NCBI RefSeq assembly: GCF_022179325.1
Contig: NZ_BPQQ01000009.1
Location: forward strand, 23,954 to 87,953
Reading direction: 5' to 3'
From: Methylobacterium isbiliense
Lineage (GTDB): Bacteria > Pseudomonadota > Alphaproteobacteria > Rhizobiales > Beijerinckiaceae
DNA: 64,000 nucleotides
In this document: piece after piece, positions 36,396 through 44,577 of the stretch
Numbering within the stretch: position 1 is the first letter of the stretch
Layout: each line of letters starts with the position of its first letter
The notes under the pieces: model-generated
Told to the model about the DNA's origin: nothing
The model's input: the letters and a program-made list of their open reading frames with translations, nothing else
Databases searched by the model: none
Position numbers and translations under genes: made by a program

Positions 36396-37712
36396 TCAGC
36401 CTCGCAGGATCTCCGCCTCTAGCCCTCGCCGGTCCGATCGATTGCGGAGGTGCAGGCTCAACCCGCTCCGACGGGAGGCCATCTCCGCGATGGCCAGTCC
36501 GAGCCCGCTTCCCGTCGCGCTCTTGTGGCGTCCTCGGAAGAAGCGCTTCGTGACCTGCGGCAACTCCTCCTCGGGGATGCCGGGTCCTTCGTCGCGCACG
36601 ACGATGCCCCCACCGCCCGGCCGCGCGGCCCATTCCACGAGCCCGGCCTGCATGTGCTGCACGGCGTTCTCGTGCAGGTTGCGGACGGCGAGACGCAGGC
36701 TCTCGGGGTCGGCCCGCATCGTGTAGCCATGCAGCTCGGGATCGACGACGGTTCGGATTTCCGCTGGCACGCGCATGCCCGCCACGGTCTCGGCCACCAG
36801 CGCGCCCACGTCGATCTCCGTCAGAGGCCGGGTCTCCTCGGCGGCGTCGAGCCGGGCAGCGTCGAGGAGCTGGCGGACGAGGCGTGTCGTACGATCCACG
36901 GCTGCGAGAATCTGGCGAAGTGCGGCTCTCGTGATGTCAGGGTCGGTCGCGGCCATGGCGACCTGGGCCTGCGTCTTCAAACCGGCGAGCGGGGTGCGCA
37001 GCTCGTGCGCGGCGAACGCCGTCACCTCCCGTTCGTGCCGCCGCGCCGCCTCGACCTTGAGGAACAGCCCGTTGAGGGCATCCGCCAAGGGGCGGACCTC
37101 CGTCGGCGCCTGGCCGGCGTCGATGGCGCTCATGTCGTCGGCGTCGCGCGCCGCGAGGTTCCGGGCCATCAGCCGTAAGGGTCGCAGGCCGCGCCCGAGG
37201 CTCGCCCAGATCAGCATCCCGAGGAGCGGCACAATGAGGAGCGCGGGGGTGAGCAGGCCCATGATGAGGTCGGTGACGAGGCGCTCGCGCAGGCTGAGAC
37301 GGTCGCCGACCAGGACACGCACCCCCTTCTCGGCATCCTCCGCCGTGAAAACCCGCCAGGTCTCGCCGTCGACCTCACGCTCGGAGAAGCCCGCCGGCGC
37401 GTCGGTCAGGCGTCGCTCCGGGGCTCCGCTCGACCGCGCGACCATGCGACCGTCCAGCGACCAGATCTGGCAGGAGAGCTGCCGCTCGTAGGCCGTCGGC
37501 GCCGGAAACGTGCGCGGCGTCCCGTCCGGGGCCGTGCCGCCGACCGCACCCACCAGGGAGCTGACCATGCGCGCGGCTTCCTGGAGGCGGTTGTCGAGGA
37601 CCTGCTCCACCTCGCGCTTCGACCCCAGGTAGATCCAGGCGACCGCGCTGAGCCAGATCAGGCCGGTAGCGAGGAGCAGGATGGCGAAGAGCCTGACGCG
37701 TAGTGACATCAT
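36396..37712 (-). CDS. OmpR-partner sensor histidine kinase (QseC-like)
   Basis: 438 residues. Two transmembrane segments (about 7-30 and 150-172) enclose a periplasmic sensor domain of about 120 residues. HAMP-like linker, HisKA with AFAAHELRTPLAGLKTQ, N box RNLHENAVQHM and G boxes DEGPGIP and GSGLGLAIAE follow. The start ATG overlaps the stop of the regulator gene (ATGA). Architecture and motifs resemble QseC/PmrB-type kinases. The signal is unknown. Confidence 0.92.
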   Translation of the reverse strand: MMSLRVRLFAILLLATGLIWLSAVAWIYLGSKREVEQVLDNRLQEAARMVSSLVGAVGGTAPDGTPRTFPAPTAYERQLSCQIWSLDGRMVARSSGAPERRLTDAPAGFSEREVDGETWRVFTAEDAEKGVRVLVGDRLSLRERLVTDLIMGLLTPALLIVPLLGMLIWASLGRGLRPLRLMARNLAARDADDMSAIDAGQAPTEVRPLADALNGLFLKVEAARRHEREVTAFAAHELRTPLAGLKTQAQVAMAATDPDITRAALRQILAAVDRTTRLVRQLLDAARLDAAEETRPLTEIDVGALVAETVAGMRVPAEIRTVVDPELHGYTMRADPESLRLAVRNLHENAVQHMQAGLVEWAARPGGGGIVVRDEGPGIPEEELPQVTKRFFRGRHKSATGSGLGLAIAEMASRRSGLSLHLRNRSDRRGLEAEILRG

Positions 37713-38371
37713 GCGGTTGCCCTCATGCGGTAGCCGAGGCCGCGCACCGTCTCGATGGCATGCTTGCCGATCTTGGCGCGCAGATTGTGCACGTGCACCT
37801 CGACCGTGTTGCTCTCGACCTCCTCCTGCCAGCCGTAGAGGCGCTCCTCCAGCTCCGCCTTCGAGCGCAGCACGTTCGGCCGTTCCATCAGCGCCGTCAG
37901 CACCATGAACTCGCGCCGCGACACCGGGACCGGTTCCCCATGGAGCGTGACGGCGAGCTCGGCCGGGTCGAGGCGAATGCCGGCATGCTCCAGGCAGGCC
38001 GAGGCCCGCCCTGACGCCCGCCGGACGACGGCGCGGATGCGGGCCGAGAGCTCGTCGAGGTCGAAGGGCTTGCCGAGGTAGTCGTCGGCTCCGCCGTCGA
38101 GCCCTGCGATTCGGTCCGCTACCGCATCCCGGGCCGTGAGCAGGACCACCGGCGTGCGGTCGCCCCGCTCGCGTAGCCCACGCAGCACGTCGAGCCCGGA
38201 GCCGTCGGGCAGCATCAGGTCGAGCACCACGGCGCCGAAGCCGCTTGCGGCGAGGGCGGCATCGGCGTCCGCGCAGGTCGCGACGCACTCGACGGTCGCG
38301 CCGGACAGCCCGAGCCCGGCCCTGAGGCCGTCCGAGAGGATGGGGTCGTCCTCGACGACGAGGATGCGCAT
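37709..38371 (-). CDS. OmpR-family response regulator (QseB-like)
   Basis: 220 residues. Receiver with acidic Glu7-Asp8-Asp9, phosphoacceptor Asp51 (VVLDLMLPDGSG) and a GKPFDLDEL Lys. The winged-helix Trans_reg_C domain has RREFMVLTALMERPN and VEVHVHNLRAKIG. It forms an overlapping operon with the kinase. A CTTAA direct repeat lies 35-56 bp upstream of its start, between it and dsbD, and could be its own binding site. Confidence 0.94.
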   Translation of the reverse strand: MRILVVEDDPILSDGLRAGLGLSGATVECVATCADADAALAASGFGAVVLDLMLPDGSGLDVLRGLRERGDRTPVVLLTARDAVADRIAGLDGGADDYLGKPFDLDELSARIRAVVRRASGRASACLEHAGIRLDPAELAVTLHGEPVPVSRREFMVLTALMERPNVLRSKAELEERLYGWQEEVESNTVEVHVHNLRAKIGKHAIETVRGLGYRMRATA

Positions 38372-38405
38372 GCGTGTCTCCGTTGGCTGCCTGGCATCCT
38401 CCGGG

Positions 38406-38427
38406 CCAGGCTTAAGCCTGGCTTAAG
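38406..38427 (+). promoter_or_regulatory. CTTAA direct repeat / palindrome between qseB-like gene and dsbD
   Basis: CTTAAG occurs at 38411-38416 and 38422-38427, a period of 11 bp. Direct CTTAA repeats with this period are typical of PmrA/QseB-type OmpR regulators. The first copy is also the centre of a perfect 16-bp palindrome (38406-38421). The position in the divergent promoter region suggests control of both sides. Confidence 0.6.
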
Positions 38428-38478
38428 CTACGTTTCCGACCGGCGGCGGACCGATCCGAGCCCGGACCCCGCCCGCTC

Positions 38479-40251
38479 ATGCCGAACGTTCTCGCCAACG
38501 TCATCCTCGCCGTCCTGGTCTGGGCGGGGTCATCGCTGTGGTCGCCGGGTCATTGCCGCGAGCCCGCCGCACGGCAGGCGCCGTTCACTCTCGACGTGAC
38601 CCGCGACGAGGACCTCTCGCTTCGCCTGAGATGGACCACCGCCCCCGGCACCTACCTCTACCGAGACAAGATCGGCGCGTCGGACGGTAGCGGTCGGGAG
38701 CTTCCCGTGACGACCGCTGCGGGCGAAACCAAGGACGACCCGAACTTCGGGGCGACCGAGGTCTACCACGGCGCGGCCGAGGCCGTCGTGCCGGGCGCGG
38801 CGCTTGTGGGGGTACGCGACGTGCGCGTCACCTACCAGGGCTGTGCCGAGAGGGGCATCTGCTACCCGCCGGTCACCCGGGTCGTCGAGGTGCCTGCGCC
38901 CGGTCCACAAGCGGCGGCCGTGCCGGCGAACCCAGCGGTGCCCGCGAGTGCGCCCCCGGTCGATACGAAGGCCGAGACCGGGAGCGGTCTGCTCTCCGGC
39001 CATCTCGCGGGCGTCCTGGCGACCTTCCTCGGGCTCGGCCTGCTCCTGGCCTTCACGCCGTGCGTGCTCCCGATGGTTCCGGTGCTAGCCGGCATGCTGA
39101 CCCGCTCCGGAGAGCAGCTCTCGGCCGGGCGCGGTTTCGTCCTGTCCGGCACCTACGCGCTCGCGATGGCGCTGGCCTACGGCACGCTCGGCGTGGCCGC
39201 GGCCTGGTCCGGACGCAACCTCCAGGTCGCGCTCCAGACGCCCGTGGCGCTGGGCCTGCTCGCCGCGACCTTCGCCGCCCTGGCGCTGTCGATGTTCGGT
39301 GCGTTCGACCTCGCGCTGCCGACCGGTGCCGCCGCCCGCCTGTCCCGCCTGAGCGGGCGCAGGCTCGGCGCCCTCGGCGGCGCCGCGGTCATGGGCTTCA
39401 CCTCCGCCCTGATCGTCGGCCCCTGCGTGACGCCGCCGCTCGCCGCGGCCCTGCTCTACGTCGCCCAGACCGGGGACGTGGCGCGCGGCGCCTCGGCCCT
39501 GTTCGCGCTTGGCCTCGGCATGGGCTTGCCGCTGGTCGCGTTCGGGACATTTGGGGCGGGGATCCTGCCGAAGTCCGGCCCTTGGCTCGTTTCCGCCAAG
39601 CAGGCCTTCGGTGTCGTGTTTCTCGGGTTGACCATCACGATGGTCTCCCGCCTCGTGCCACCCGAGGTTACGCTCGCGCTCTGGGGCCTGTTGGCCGTCG
39701 GCGTCGGCGTGTTCGTCGGGGCCTTCGACGCCCTCCCGGCCGGTGCCGGTGCCGTGGGCCGGCTGGGCAAGAGCGTCGGCATCGTCGCGGTGACCTATGG
39801 CTGCGCCCTCGTCGTCGGCGCCTCGGCGGGTGGGACCGACCCGCTCCGGCCGCTCGCCGGCTTCGGTCAGGCCCAAGCCGTGCACGCCGCCGACACCCGC
39901 GCCGTGGCCTCGCTGCCTGCCTTCGAGACCGCCCTTCAGGCCGCCCGCGCCGCGGGCAAGCCGGTGCTCGTCGAGTTCGCCGCCGACTGGTGCACCGTCT
40001 GCAAGACGAACGAGCGGACGGTCCTGGCGGACGCCGGCATCCGGGAGCGCCTGAAGGCCGTCTCCGTCATCAAGGCCGACGTCACCCGCGACGACGCCGA
40101 CACCCGGGCTCTGATGCAGCGGTTCGGGGTCGTCGGTCCGCCGACCCTCATCCTGATGCGCCCCGACGGTGACGAGGTCCGGGAGGCCCGCACCGAGGGA
40201 GAGCTCACGGTCGAGGACCTGACGCGCCGCCTTGCCCTGGTCGGCGCCTGA
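38479..40251 (+). CDS. dsbD: Thiol:disulfide interchange protein DsbD
   Basis: 590 residues with all three DsbD modules. The periplasmic alpha domain has a Cys pair Cys122/Cys128 in GCAERGICYPP. The eight-helix beta domain has Cys195 (TPCVLP) and Cys316 (GPCVTPP). The C-terminal thioredoxin domain has CTVC (Cys505, Cys508). It carries electrons from cytoplasmic thioredoxin to periplasmic thiols. An N-terminal signal is present. It starts a run of cell-envelope thiol genes (dsbA-like, LD-transpeptidase, DsrE) that probably form one operon. Confidence 0.95.
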   Translation: MPNVLANVILAVLVWAGSSLWSPGHCREPAARQAPFTLDVTRDEDLSLRLRWTTAPGTYLYRDKIGASDGSGRELPVTTAAGETKDDPNFGATEVYHGAAEAVVPGAALVGVRDVRVTYQGCAERGICYPPVTRVVEVPAPGPQAAAVPANPAVPASAPPVDTKAETGSGLLSGHLAGVLATFLGLGLLLAFTPCVLPMVPVLAGMLTRSGEQLSAGRGFVLSGTYALAMALAYGTLGVAAAWSGRNLQVALQTPVALGLLAATFAALALSMFGAFDLALPTGAAARLSRLSGRRLGALGGAAVMGFTSALIVGPCVTPPLAAALLYVAQTGDVARGASALFALGLGMGLPLVAFGTFGAGILPKSGPWLVSAKQAFGVVFLGLTITMVSRLVPPEVTLALWGLLAVGVGVFVGAFDALPAGAGAVGRLGKSVGIVAVTYGCALVVGASAGGTDPLRPLAGFGQAQAVHAADTRAVASLPAFETALQAARAAGKPVLVEFAADWCTVCKTNERTVLADAGIRERLKAVSVIKADVTRDDADTRALMQRFGVVGPPTLILMRPDGDEVREARTEGELTVEDLTRRLALVGA

Positions 40252-40284
40252 GCCACCCCCTTCGATAACCCCACGGAGACCGTC

Positions 40285-40920
40285 ATGGACCGCAGGACCC
40301 TGCTCGCCCTTCTGCCCGCCGTCGCGCTCGCGCCCGCCCTGCTCTCGCTGGCGCCGCATACGGAGGAGGCCTTCGCTCAAGGCATCGATGCGAACGCCAT
40401 CCTCAACGACCCGGAAGCGCCGATCTCCGGCAACCCGAAGGGCGACCTGACCATCGTCGCCTTCCTCGATTACAACTGCCCCTTCTGCAAGAAGGCTGAG
40501 CCCGACCTCACCCGCCTGGTGAAGGAGGACGGGCGCATCCGCGTCGTCCACAAGGACTGGCCGATCCTCGGCGACGCTTCCGTCTACGGCGCCCAGCTCG
40601 CCCTCGCGGCGAAATACCAGGGCCGCTACGACGCCGTGCACAGGGCGCTTATGGGCATCCCCGGCCGCAAGATCCCGAAGGAGCGGATGCTGGAGGCGGT
40701 GGCCGCCTCGGGCGTCGACATGGGCCGCCTGGAGGAGGACCGGCGGGCTCACCAAGCCGAGATCGGCGCCTTGCTCCAGCGCAACCTCGACCAGGCCGAT
40801 GCCCTCGGCCTGCAGGGCACGCCGGTCTTCCTGATCGGCCCGCTGAAGGTCGCCGCGGCGCTTGACTACGACGGCTTCAAGCAGGCTGTGGCCCAGGCGC
40901 GCGCCAAGGGTCGCTCGTGA
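40285..40920 (+). CDS. Periplasmic DsbA/Com1-like thiol oxidoreductase
   Basis: 211 residues. A signal peptide ends near FAQ (about residue 32). The thioredoxin-fold active site is CPFC (Cys65, Cys68), and the cis-Pro loop is GTPVFLIG. The helical insertion is typical of the DsbA/Com1 group. It may be kept reduced by DsbD, encoded 33 bp upstream, and act as a disulfide reductase/isomerase or oxidase. The stop overlaps the start of the next gene (TGATG). Confidence 0.93.
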   Translation: MDRRTLLALLPAVALAPALLSLAPHTEEAFAQGIDANAILNDPEAPISGNPKGDLTIVAFLDYNCPFCKKAEPDLTRLVKEDGRIRVVHKDWPILGDASVYGAQLALAAKYQGRYDAVHRALMGIPGRKIPKERMLEAVAASGVDMGRLEEDRRAHQAEIGALLQRNLDQADALGLQGTPVFLIGPLKVAAALDYDGFKQAVAQARAKGRS

Positions 40921-41768
40921 TGCGGCGGGTCTCACGTCTATCGGCGCTGGTGGCGCTCGCCTCGGCGCTTGGCGCCTGCACGGCCTCGATGGGGGCGCCG
41001 GCCCCGGTCGCGGAGGCCCGGCCGCAGATCGCCCCGGATGCCCTGCGCCGATACGCGGCCATCACGGACGAGCTCTTCCCCGTCGAGGCGATCGATCCGC
41101 GCGACCTCAAGGCCCGAAATGTCCGCCAGGTCGTCGATTACCCGACGAAGGAGCCACCCGGCACCCTCGTGGTCGACCCCTACAGGCGCTTCCTCTACCT
41201 CGTCATGGAGGGCGGCAAGGCGATGCGCTACGGCGTCGGGGTCGGCAAGGCCGGCTTCGAGTTCACCGGCGAGGCGACGGTCGCCCGCAAGGCATCCTGG
41301 CCGCGCTGGACGCCGACGCCCGACATGATCCGGCGTGACCCGGCCCGCAACGGACGCTGGGCCGGCGGCATGCCCGGCGGCGACAGGAACCCGCTCGGGG
41401 CGCGTGCGCTCTACCTGTTCAAGGACGGCAAGGACACGCTCTACCGCATCCACGGCACCACGGAGCCCTGGAGCATCGGCGAGGCGGTCTCCTCGGGGTG
41501 CATCCGCATGCTGAACCAGGACGTGATCGACCTGCACCGGCGCGTGCCCACCGGCACCAAGGTCGTGGTGCTCGGGTCACGAGGCACCAGCCACGCCACG
41601 CGGCAAGTCGCGCCGGAGACGACCGGCAGCCTCGGGAGCGGCGCGTCGGCCGGACCGGAGCCGGACGACGGCCTCGACCATGCGCGGCTCGATAGCCTGT
41701 CCGCCCGCGCCTCGGAGGCGCCGGAGCCATTCACCGACGACGGAGAGCCGGATGACGACGGTCTTTAG
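40920..41768 (+). CDS. LD-transpeptidase (YkuD domain) lipoprotein
   Basis: 282 residues. The lipobox LGAC (Cys20) indicates a lipoprotein. The YkuD catalytic region shows HGTTEP and the SSGCIRM motif with catalytic Cys at about 194. The enzyme makes 3-3 cross-links or attaches proteins to peptidoglycan. LD-transpeptidases need a reduced Cys, which fits the adjacent dsbD and dsbA-like genes. The last 60 residues are acidic and look disordered. It overlaps dsbA-like by 1 bp and the DsrE gene by 17 bp. Confidence 0.93.
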   Translation: MRRVSRLSALVALASALGACTASMGAPAPVAEARPQIAPDALRRYAAITDELFPVEAIDPRDLKARNVRQVVDYPTKEPPGTLVVDPYRRFLYLVMEGGKAMRYGVGVGKAGFEFTGEATVARKASWPRWTPTPDMIRRDPARNGRWAGGMPGGDRNPLGARALYLFKDGKDTLYRIHGTTEPWSIGEAVSSGCIRMLNQDVIDLHRRVPTGTKVVVLGSRGTSHATRQVAPETTGSLGSGASAGPEPDDGLDHARLDSLSARASEAPEPFTDDGEPDDDGL

Positions 41769-42216
41769 GAGCCTGGCGCTCGCGGTCCTTCTCGCAACCC
41801 TCGGCATGGGGGCCGCCCACGCCGGCTCGAAAGCCCCGGCCGGGTACTACGCCAACCAGAAGGTGATCTATCATAACGGCGGCGGCCCCGACGGAGCCGC
41901 CTACTTCAAGCGCCTGCTCGGCAACCTGCGGAACCACGTCGACGCCGTGGGCAAGGATCACGTCGAGATCCGCGTGGTGAGCCTCGGCGACGGGTTGGCT
42001 CTGTTCCAGGCCGCCGCCGAGGACAAGGAACTCGCCGGACGCATCGACGCCCTCAAGGCCGCGGGCGTCAGGTTCCTGGTCTGCGCCAATACCTTGAGGG
42101 AGCGGAAGATCGACCGCGGCGCTCTCTATGCGGTGGGCGAGGACGACATCGTGCCGAGCGGCGTCGCCGAGTTGGCGCGCCTGCAGGGCATGGGTTTCGC
42201 CTACATCCACCCGTAG
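41752..42216 (+). CDS. Secreted DsrE/F-like family protein
   Basis: 154 residues with a signal peptide (LALAVLLATLGMGAAHA). The mature part has the DsrE fold pattern: KVIYHNGGGPDGAAYFKRLLGNLRNHVDAVG and KAAGVRFLVCANTLRER with one conserved Cys. DsrE-like proteins carry sulfur or bind sulfur compounds. It closes the dsbD operon and precedes the sulfur regulon, so a periplasmic sulfur-handling role is plausible. Confidence 0.88.
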   Translation: MTTVFRSLALAVLLATLGMGAAHAGSKAPAGYYANQKVIYHNGGGPDGAAYFKRLLGNLRNHVDAVGKDHVEIRVVSLGDGLALFQAAAEDKELAGRIDALKAAGVRFLVCANTLRERKIDRGALYAVGEDDIVPSGVAELARLQGMGFAYIHP

Positions 42217-42251
42217 CGCGGGGAACGGGAAGCCGTTCCGGCGCCCTCTCG

Positions 42252-42710
42252 TCAGAGCCTAGCTGCCATGAGGGCGTGGCTTGCCCGGCTGTCGTGGTCA
42301 CCCGGACCCGGTCCGATAGGGCCGAAATCACCTCTGAGCGCCTTCAGGGCGTTGCGCTCGACCTCGATCTCACGAGCCGTACGGAAGCCGAGGCGCCGAA
42401 GGACCGGCAAGGGCGGGCACCAGCCCTGCACTGCGTGCTGGAGGAGGAACGCGGTCACCGCCAGGGGCAGGGCAAGCCACCGTCGGTCCGTGGTCAGGCC
42501 CAACACCGTTCCGGTGAGCGCCAGCGTCGCGGCGTTGGCCTCCAGCGTCCGCTCGATGTCCCACTCCGCGTCAAGCTCGCGCAGGCGGCGACCGATGTCT
42601 TGCGGGCGCTCGGCATGCCAGCGGACGCTCGCATCGAGGTCGGCAGCGATGCGCCGGTTGTCGCGCACGCCTGTGTGAAGCGAAACCCGCTCCGCTGTTC
42701 CAGGGATCAT
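42252..42710 (-). CDS. DUF2892 (YgaP membrane-anchor-like) protein
   Basis: 152 residues. The central hydrophobic part (ALTGTVLGLTTDRRWLAL, LPLAVTAFLLQHAVQGWCPPLPVLRRLGF) matches the DUF2892 transmembrane pair with its GxCP element, which is found fused to rhodanese in YgaP. Soluble flanks lie on both sides. It is divergent from the sulfur operon and shares its operator region, so it probably belongs to the same regulon. Confidence 0.85.
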   Translation of the reverse strand: MIPGTAERVSLHTGVRDNRRIAADLDASVRWHAERPQDIGRRLRELDAEWDIERTLEANAATLALTGTVLGLTTDRRWLALPLAVTAFLLQHAVQGWCPPLPVLRRLGFRTAREIEVERNALKALRGDFGPIGPGPGDHDSRASHALMAARL

Positions 42711-42731
42711 CGATCGCCTCCTCTTGACGTT

Positions 42732-42764
42732 ACATTAGATGTCACTAATTAAGCATCATCTAAT
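42732..42764 (+). promoter_or_regulatory. Operator between DUF2892 and the sulfur operon (BigR-type box)
   Basis: The AT-rich island holds ACATTAGATGTCACTAATTAAG (42732-42753), nearly the same as 35633-35654, with an ATTAG-N6-CTAAT inverted repeat. A second arm CATCTAAT at 42757-42764 is the exact complement of ATTAGATG at 42734-42741. It sits in a 163-bp divergent promoter region. It is the likely binding site of the BigR-like repressor. Confidence 0.7.
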
Positions 42765-42873
42765 TCTAGCGCGGTTCGGGGATGGACCCCGTCCATGACA
42801 ACCCCAGTGGCGGCGTGTGGATCATGCATCGCCCACGGGTGTGCCCCTTGCCGCGCGTCGGGAGTGACTGACC

Positions 42874-43299
42874 ATGGACAGCTTCACGCCATTGAGCGCC
42901 CTCCTCGGCGGCGGCCTGATCGGCGCTTCCGCAGCCCTGCTCCTGCTCCTCAACGGACGCATCGCCGGCATCAGCGGCATCCTCGGCGGCCTGCTCGCCT
43001 CGCCTTCGCGCGAGACCGGCTGGCGAGCCGCCTTCCTGGCCGGGCTGGTCCTGGCACCGCTAGTCTACGCCGGCTTGGGCGGGAGCCTGCCGGCGGTGAC
43101 GGTCAGCGCCTCGTTTCCGCTCATCGTGGTCGCAGGTCTGCTCGTCGGCTTCGGTGCACGCCTCGGGGCCGGCTGTACCAGCGGTCACGGCGTCTGCGGC
43201 ATCGGTCGCGGCTCGCCCCGCTCGCTGATCGCGACCGGCACCTTCATGGCCGTCGCCATCCTGACCGTCCTCGTCACCCGTCACCTGCTCGGAGCCTGA
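42874..43299 (+). CDS. YeeE/YedE-family membrane protein (PmpA-like)
   Basis: 141 residues, four transmembrane segments. Motifs are GRIAGISGILGGLL and RLGAGCTSGHGVCGIGRGSPRSL, where the Cys-rich CTSGHGVCG is typical of sulfur-compound (thiosulfate/polysulfide) transporters. It is the first gene of the sulfur operon and is followed after 3 bp by its partner half. The two halves together correspond to one full YeeE channel. Confidence 0.92.
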   Translation: MDSFTPLSALLGGGLIGASAALLLLLNGRIAGISGILGGLLASPSRETGWRAAFLAGLVLAPLVYAGLGGSLPAVTVSASFPLIVVAGLLVGFGARLGAGCTSGHGVCGIGRGSPRSLIATGTFMAVAILTVLVTRHLLGA

Positions 43300-43302
43300 G
43301 CC

Positions 43303-43752
43303 ATGGCCAAGACCGTCTCCGCCTTCACCGTCGGCCTGTTGTTCGGGATCGGGCTGCTCGTTTCCGGCATGGCCAACCCGGCGAAAGTCCTGGCCTTCCT
43401 CGACGTGACCGGACGCTGGGATCCGAGCCTCGCCTTTGTCATGGCGGGCGCCGTCGCTGTCTCGGCCGCCGGCTACCGCGTCGCGCGACGGCGCGGCCGG
43501 CCGGTGCTCGCGCCCCGGTTGGAGATCCCGACCCGGCGCGACCTCGACCCGCGCCTGCTCGTCGGCGCCGCGCTCTTCGGCGTCGGCTGGGGTCTGGTCG
43601 GCCTCTGCCCCGGACCCGCCCTGACCATCCTCTCGGTGGTGCCGGCCCCCGCCGCGACCTTCGTGGCCGCCATGGCCGTGGGCATGCTGATGTTCCGCCT
43701 CGTGCCATCGTCGACCTCGAACCCGAAGGCAGTCCGGGGAGCCGACGCTTGA
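43303..43752 (+). CDS. YeeE/YedE-family membrane protein (PmpB-like)
   Basis: 149 residues, four transmembrane segments. The family motifs are GIGLLVSGMANPAKVLAFLD and FGVGWGLVGLCPGPAL, with one conserved Cys in GLCPGPA. It is the second half of the putative thiosulfate or polysulfide importer. The stop codon overlaps the ATG of tauE (TGATG). Confidence 0.92.
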   Translation: MAKTVSAFTVGLLFGIGLLVSGMANPAKVLAFLDVTGRWDPSLAFVMAGAVAVSAAGYRVARRRGRPVLAPRLEIPTRRDLDPRLLVGAALFGVGWGLVGLCPGPALTILSVVPAPAATFVAAMAVGMLMFRLVPSSTSNPKAVRGADA

Positions 43753-44558
43753 TGCCCGGCTTGCTCACATCCGGTCTCGCGACCGGCTCGGGCGGGGTCG
43801 TCGGCGTGATCCTCGGCCTCGTCGGCGGGGGCGGCTCGATCCTGGCGGTCCCGCTCCTGACCTACGTGGTCGGGGTGAGCTCGCCCCATGTGGCGATCGG
43901 CACCAGTGCCCTGGCGGTCTCGGTCAGCGCGGCCGGCAACCTTGTCCCGCAATGGCGGGCCGGGAACGTGAAGTGGCGCTGCGCGGCGGTGTTCTCGGCG
44001 GCCGGCGTCCTCGGTGCGCTCGCCGGCTCGACGGCAGCCAAGGCGGTCGATGGGCAGAGCCTGCTGGCGCTGTTCGGGGTGGTGATGCTCGTGGTCGGGG
44101 GGCTGATGCTGCGCAAGCGGCGCGGCGAGGGCGACCCGGAGGTGCGCCTGACCAAGGCCAGCGCCCCGGTGCTCCTGCCCTGGCTGCTCGGCATCGGCTT
44201 CGCTGTGGGCCTGTTCTCCGGTTTCTTCGGCATCGGCGGGGGATTCCTGATCGTGCCGGGCCTGATGCTGGCGACCTCGATGCCGCTGCCGATGGCCATC
44301 GGCACCTCGCTGGTGGCGGTCAGCGCCTTCGGAGCCGCCACCGCGGCAAGCTACGCCGTCTCAGGCCTGATCGACTGGCCGTTGGCCGGCCTGTTCGTCC
44401 TGGGCGGCGTGCTCGGCGGCCTCGTCGGTGCCGGCCTCGGCCGACGGCTCAGCCAGCACAAGCGCGCCCTGACCCTCACCTTCGCCGGCCTCGTGATCCT
44501 GGTCGGCCTCTACGTGGTCGCCCGCGGAGCCCTGCCGCTCCTCGGAGCCACAACCTGA
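43752..44558 (+). CDS. TauE/SafE-family sulfite exporter
   Basis: 268 residues with about eight transmembrane segments and two internally similar halves: GLVGGGGSILAVPLL in the first and FGIGGGFLIVPGLM in the second. TauE/SafE proteins export sulfite or organosulfonates. In this operon it would remove sulfite formed by persulfide oxidation. The gene overlaps the YeeE gene by 1 bp and precedes the hydrolase by 19 bp. Confidence 0.93.
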   Translation: MPGLLTSGLATGSGGVVGVILGLVGGGGSILAVPLLTYVVGVSSPHVAIGTSALAVSVSAAGNLVPQWRAGNVKWRCAAVFSAAGVLGALAGSTAAKAVDGQSLLALFGVVMLVVGGLMLRKRRGEGDPEVRLTKASAPVLLPWLLGIGFAVGLFSGFFGIGGGFLIVPGLMLATSMPLPMAIGTSLVAVSAFGAATAASYAVSGLIDWPLAGLFVLGGVLGGLVGAGLGRRLSQHKRALTLTFAGLVILVGLYVVARGALPLLGATT

Positions 44559-44577
44559 ACTCGGAAGGAGGAGATCC

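Noticed and set aside
39085-40935. 616-residue minus-strand ORF opposite dsbD
   Set aside because: Shadow frame of a GC-rich gene; low-complexity composition (Gly, Arg, Asp, Glu, Gln).
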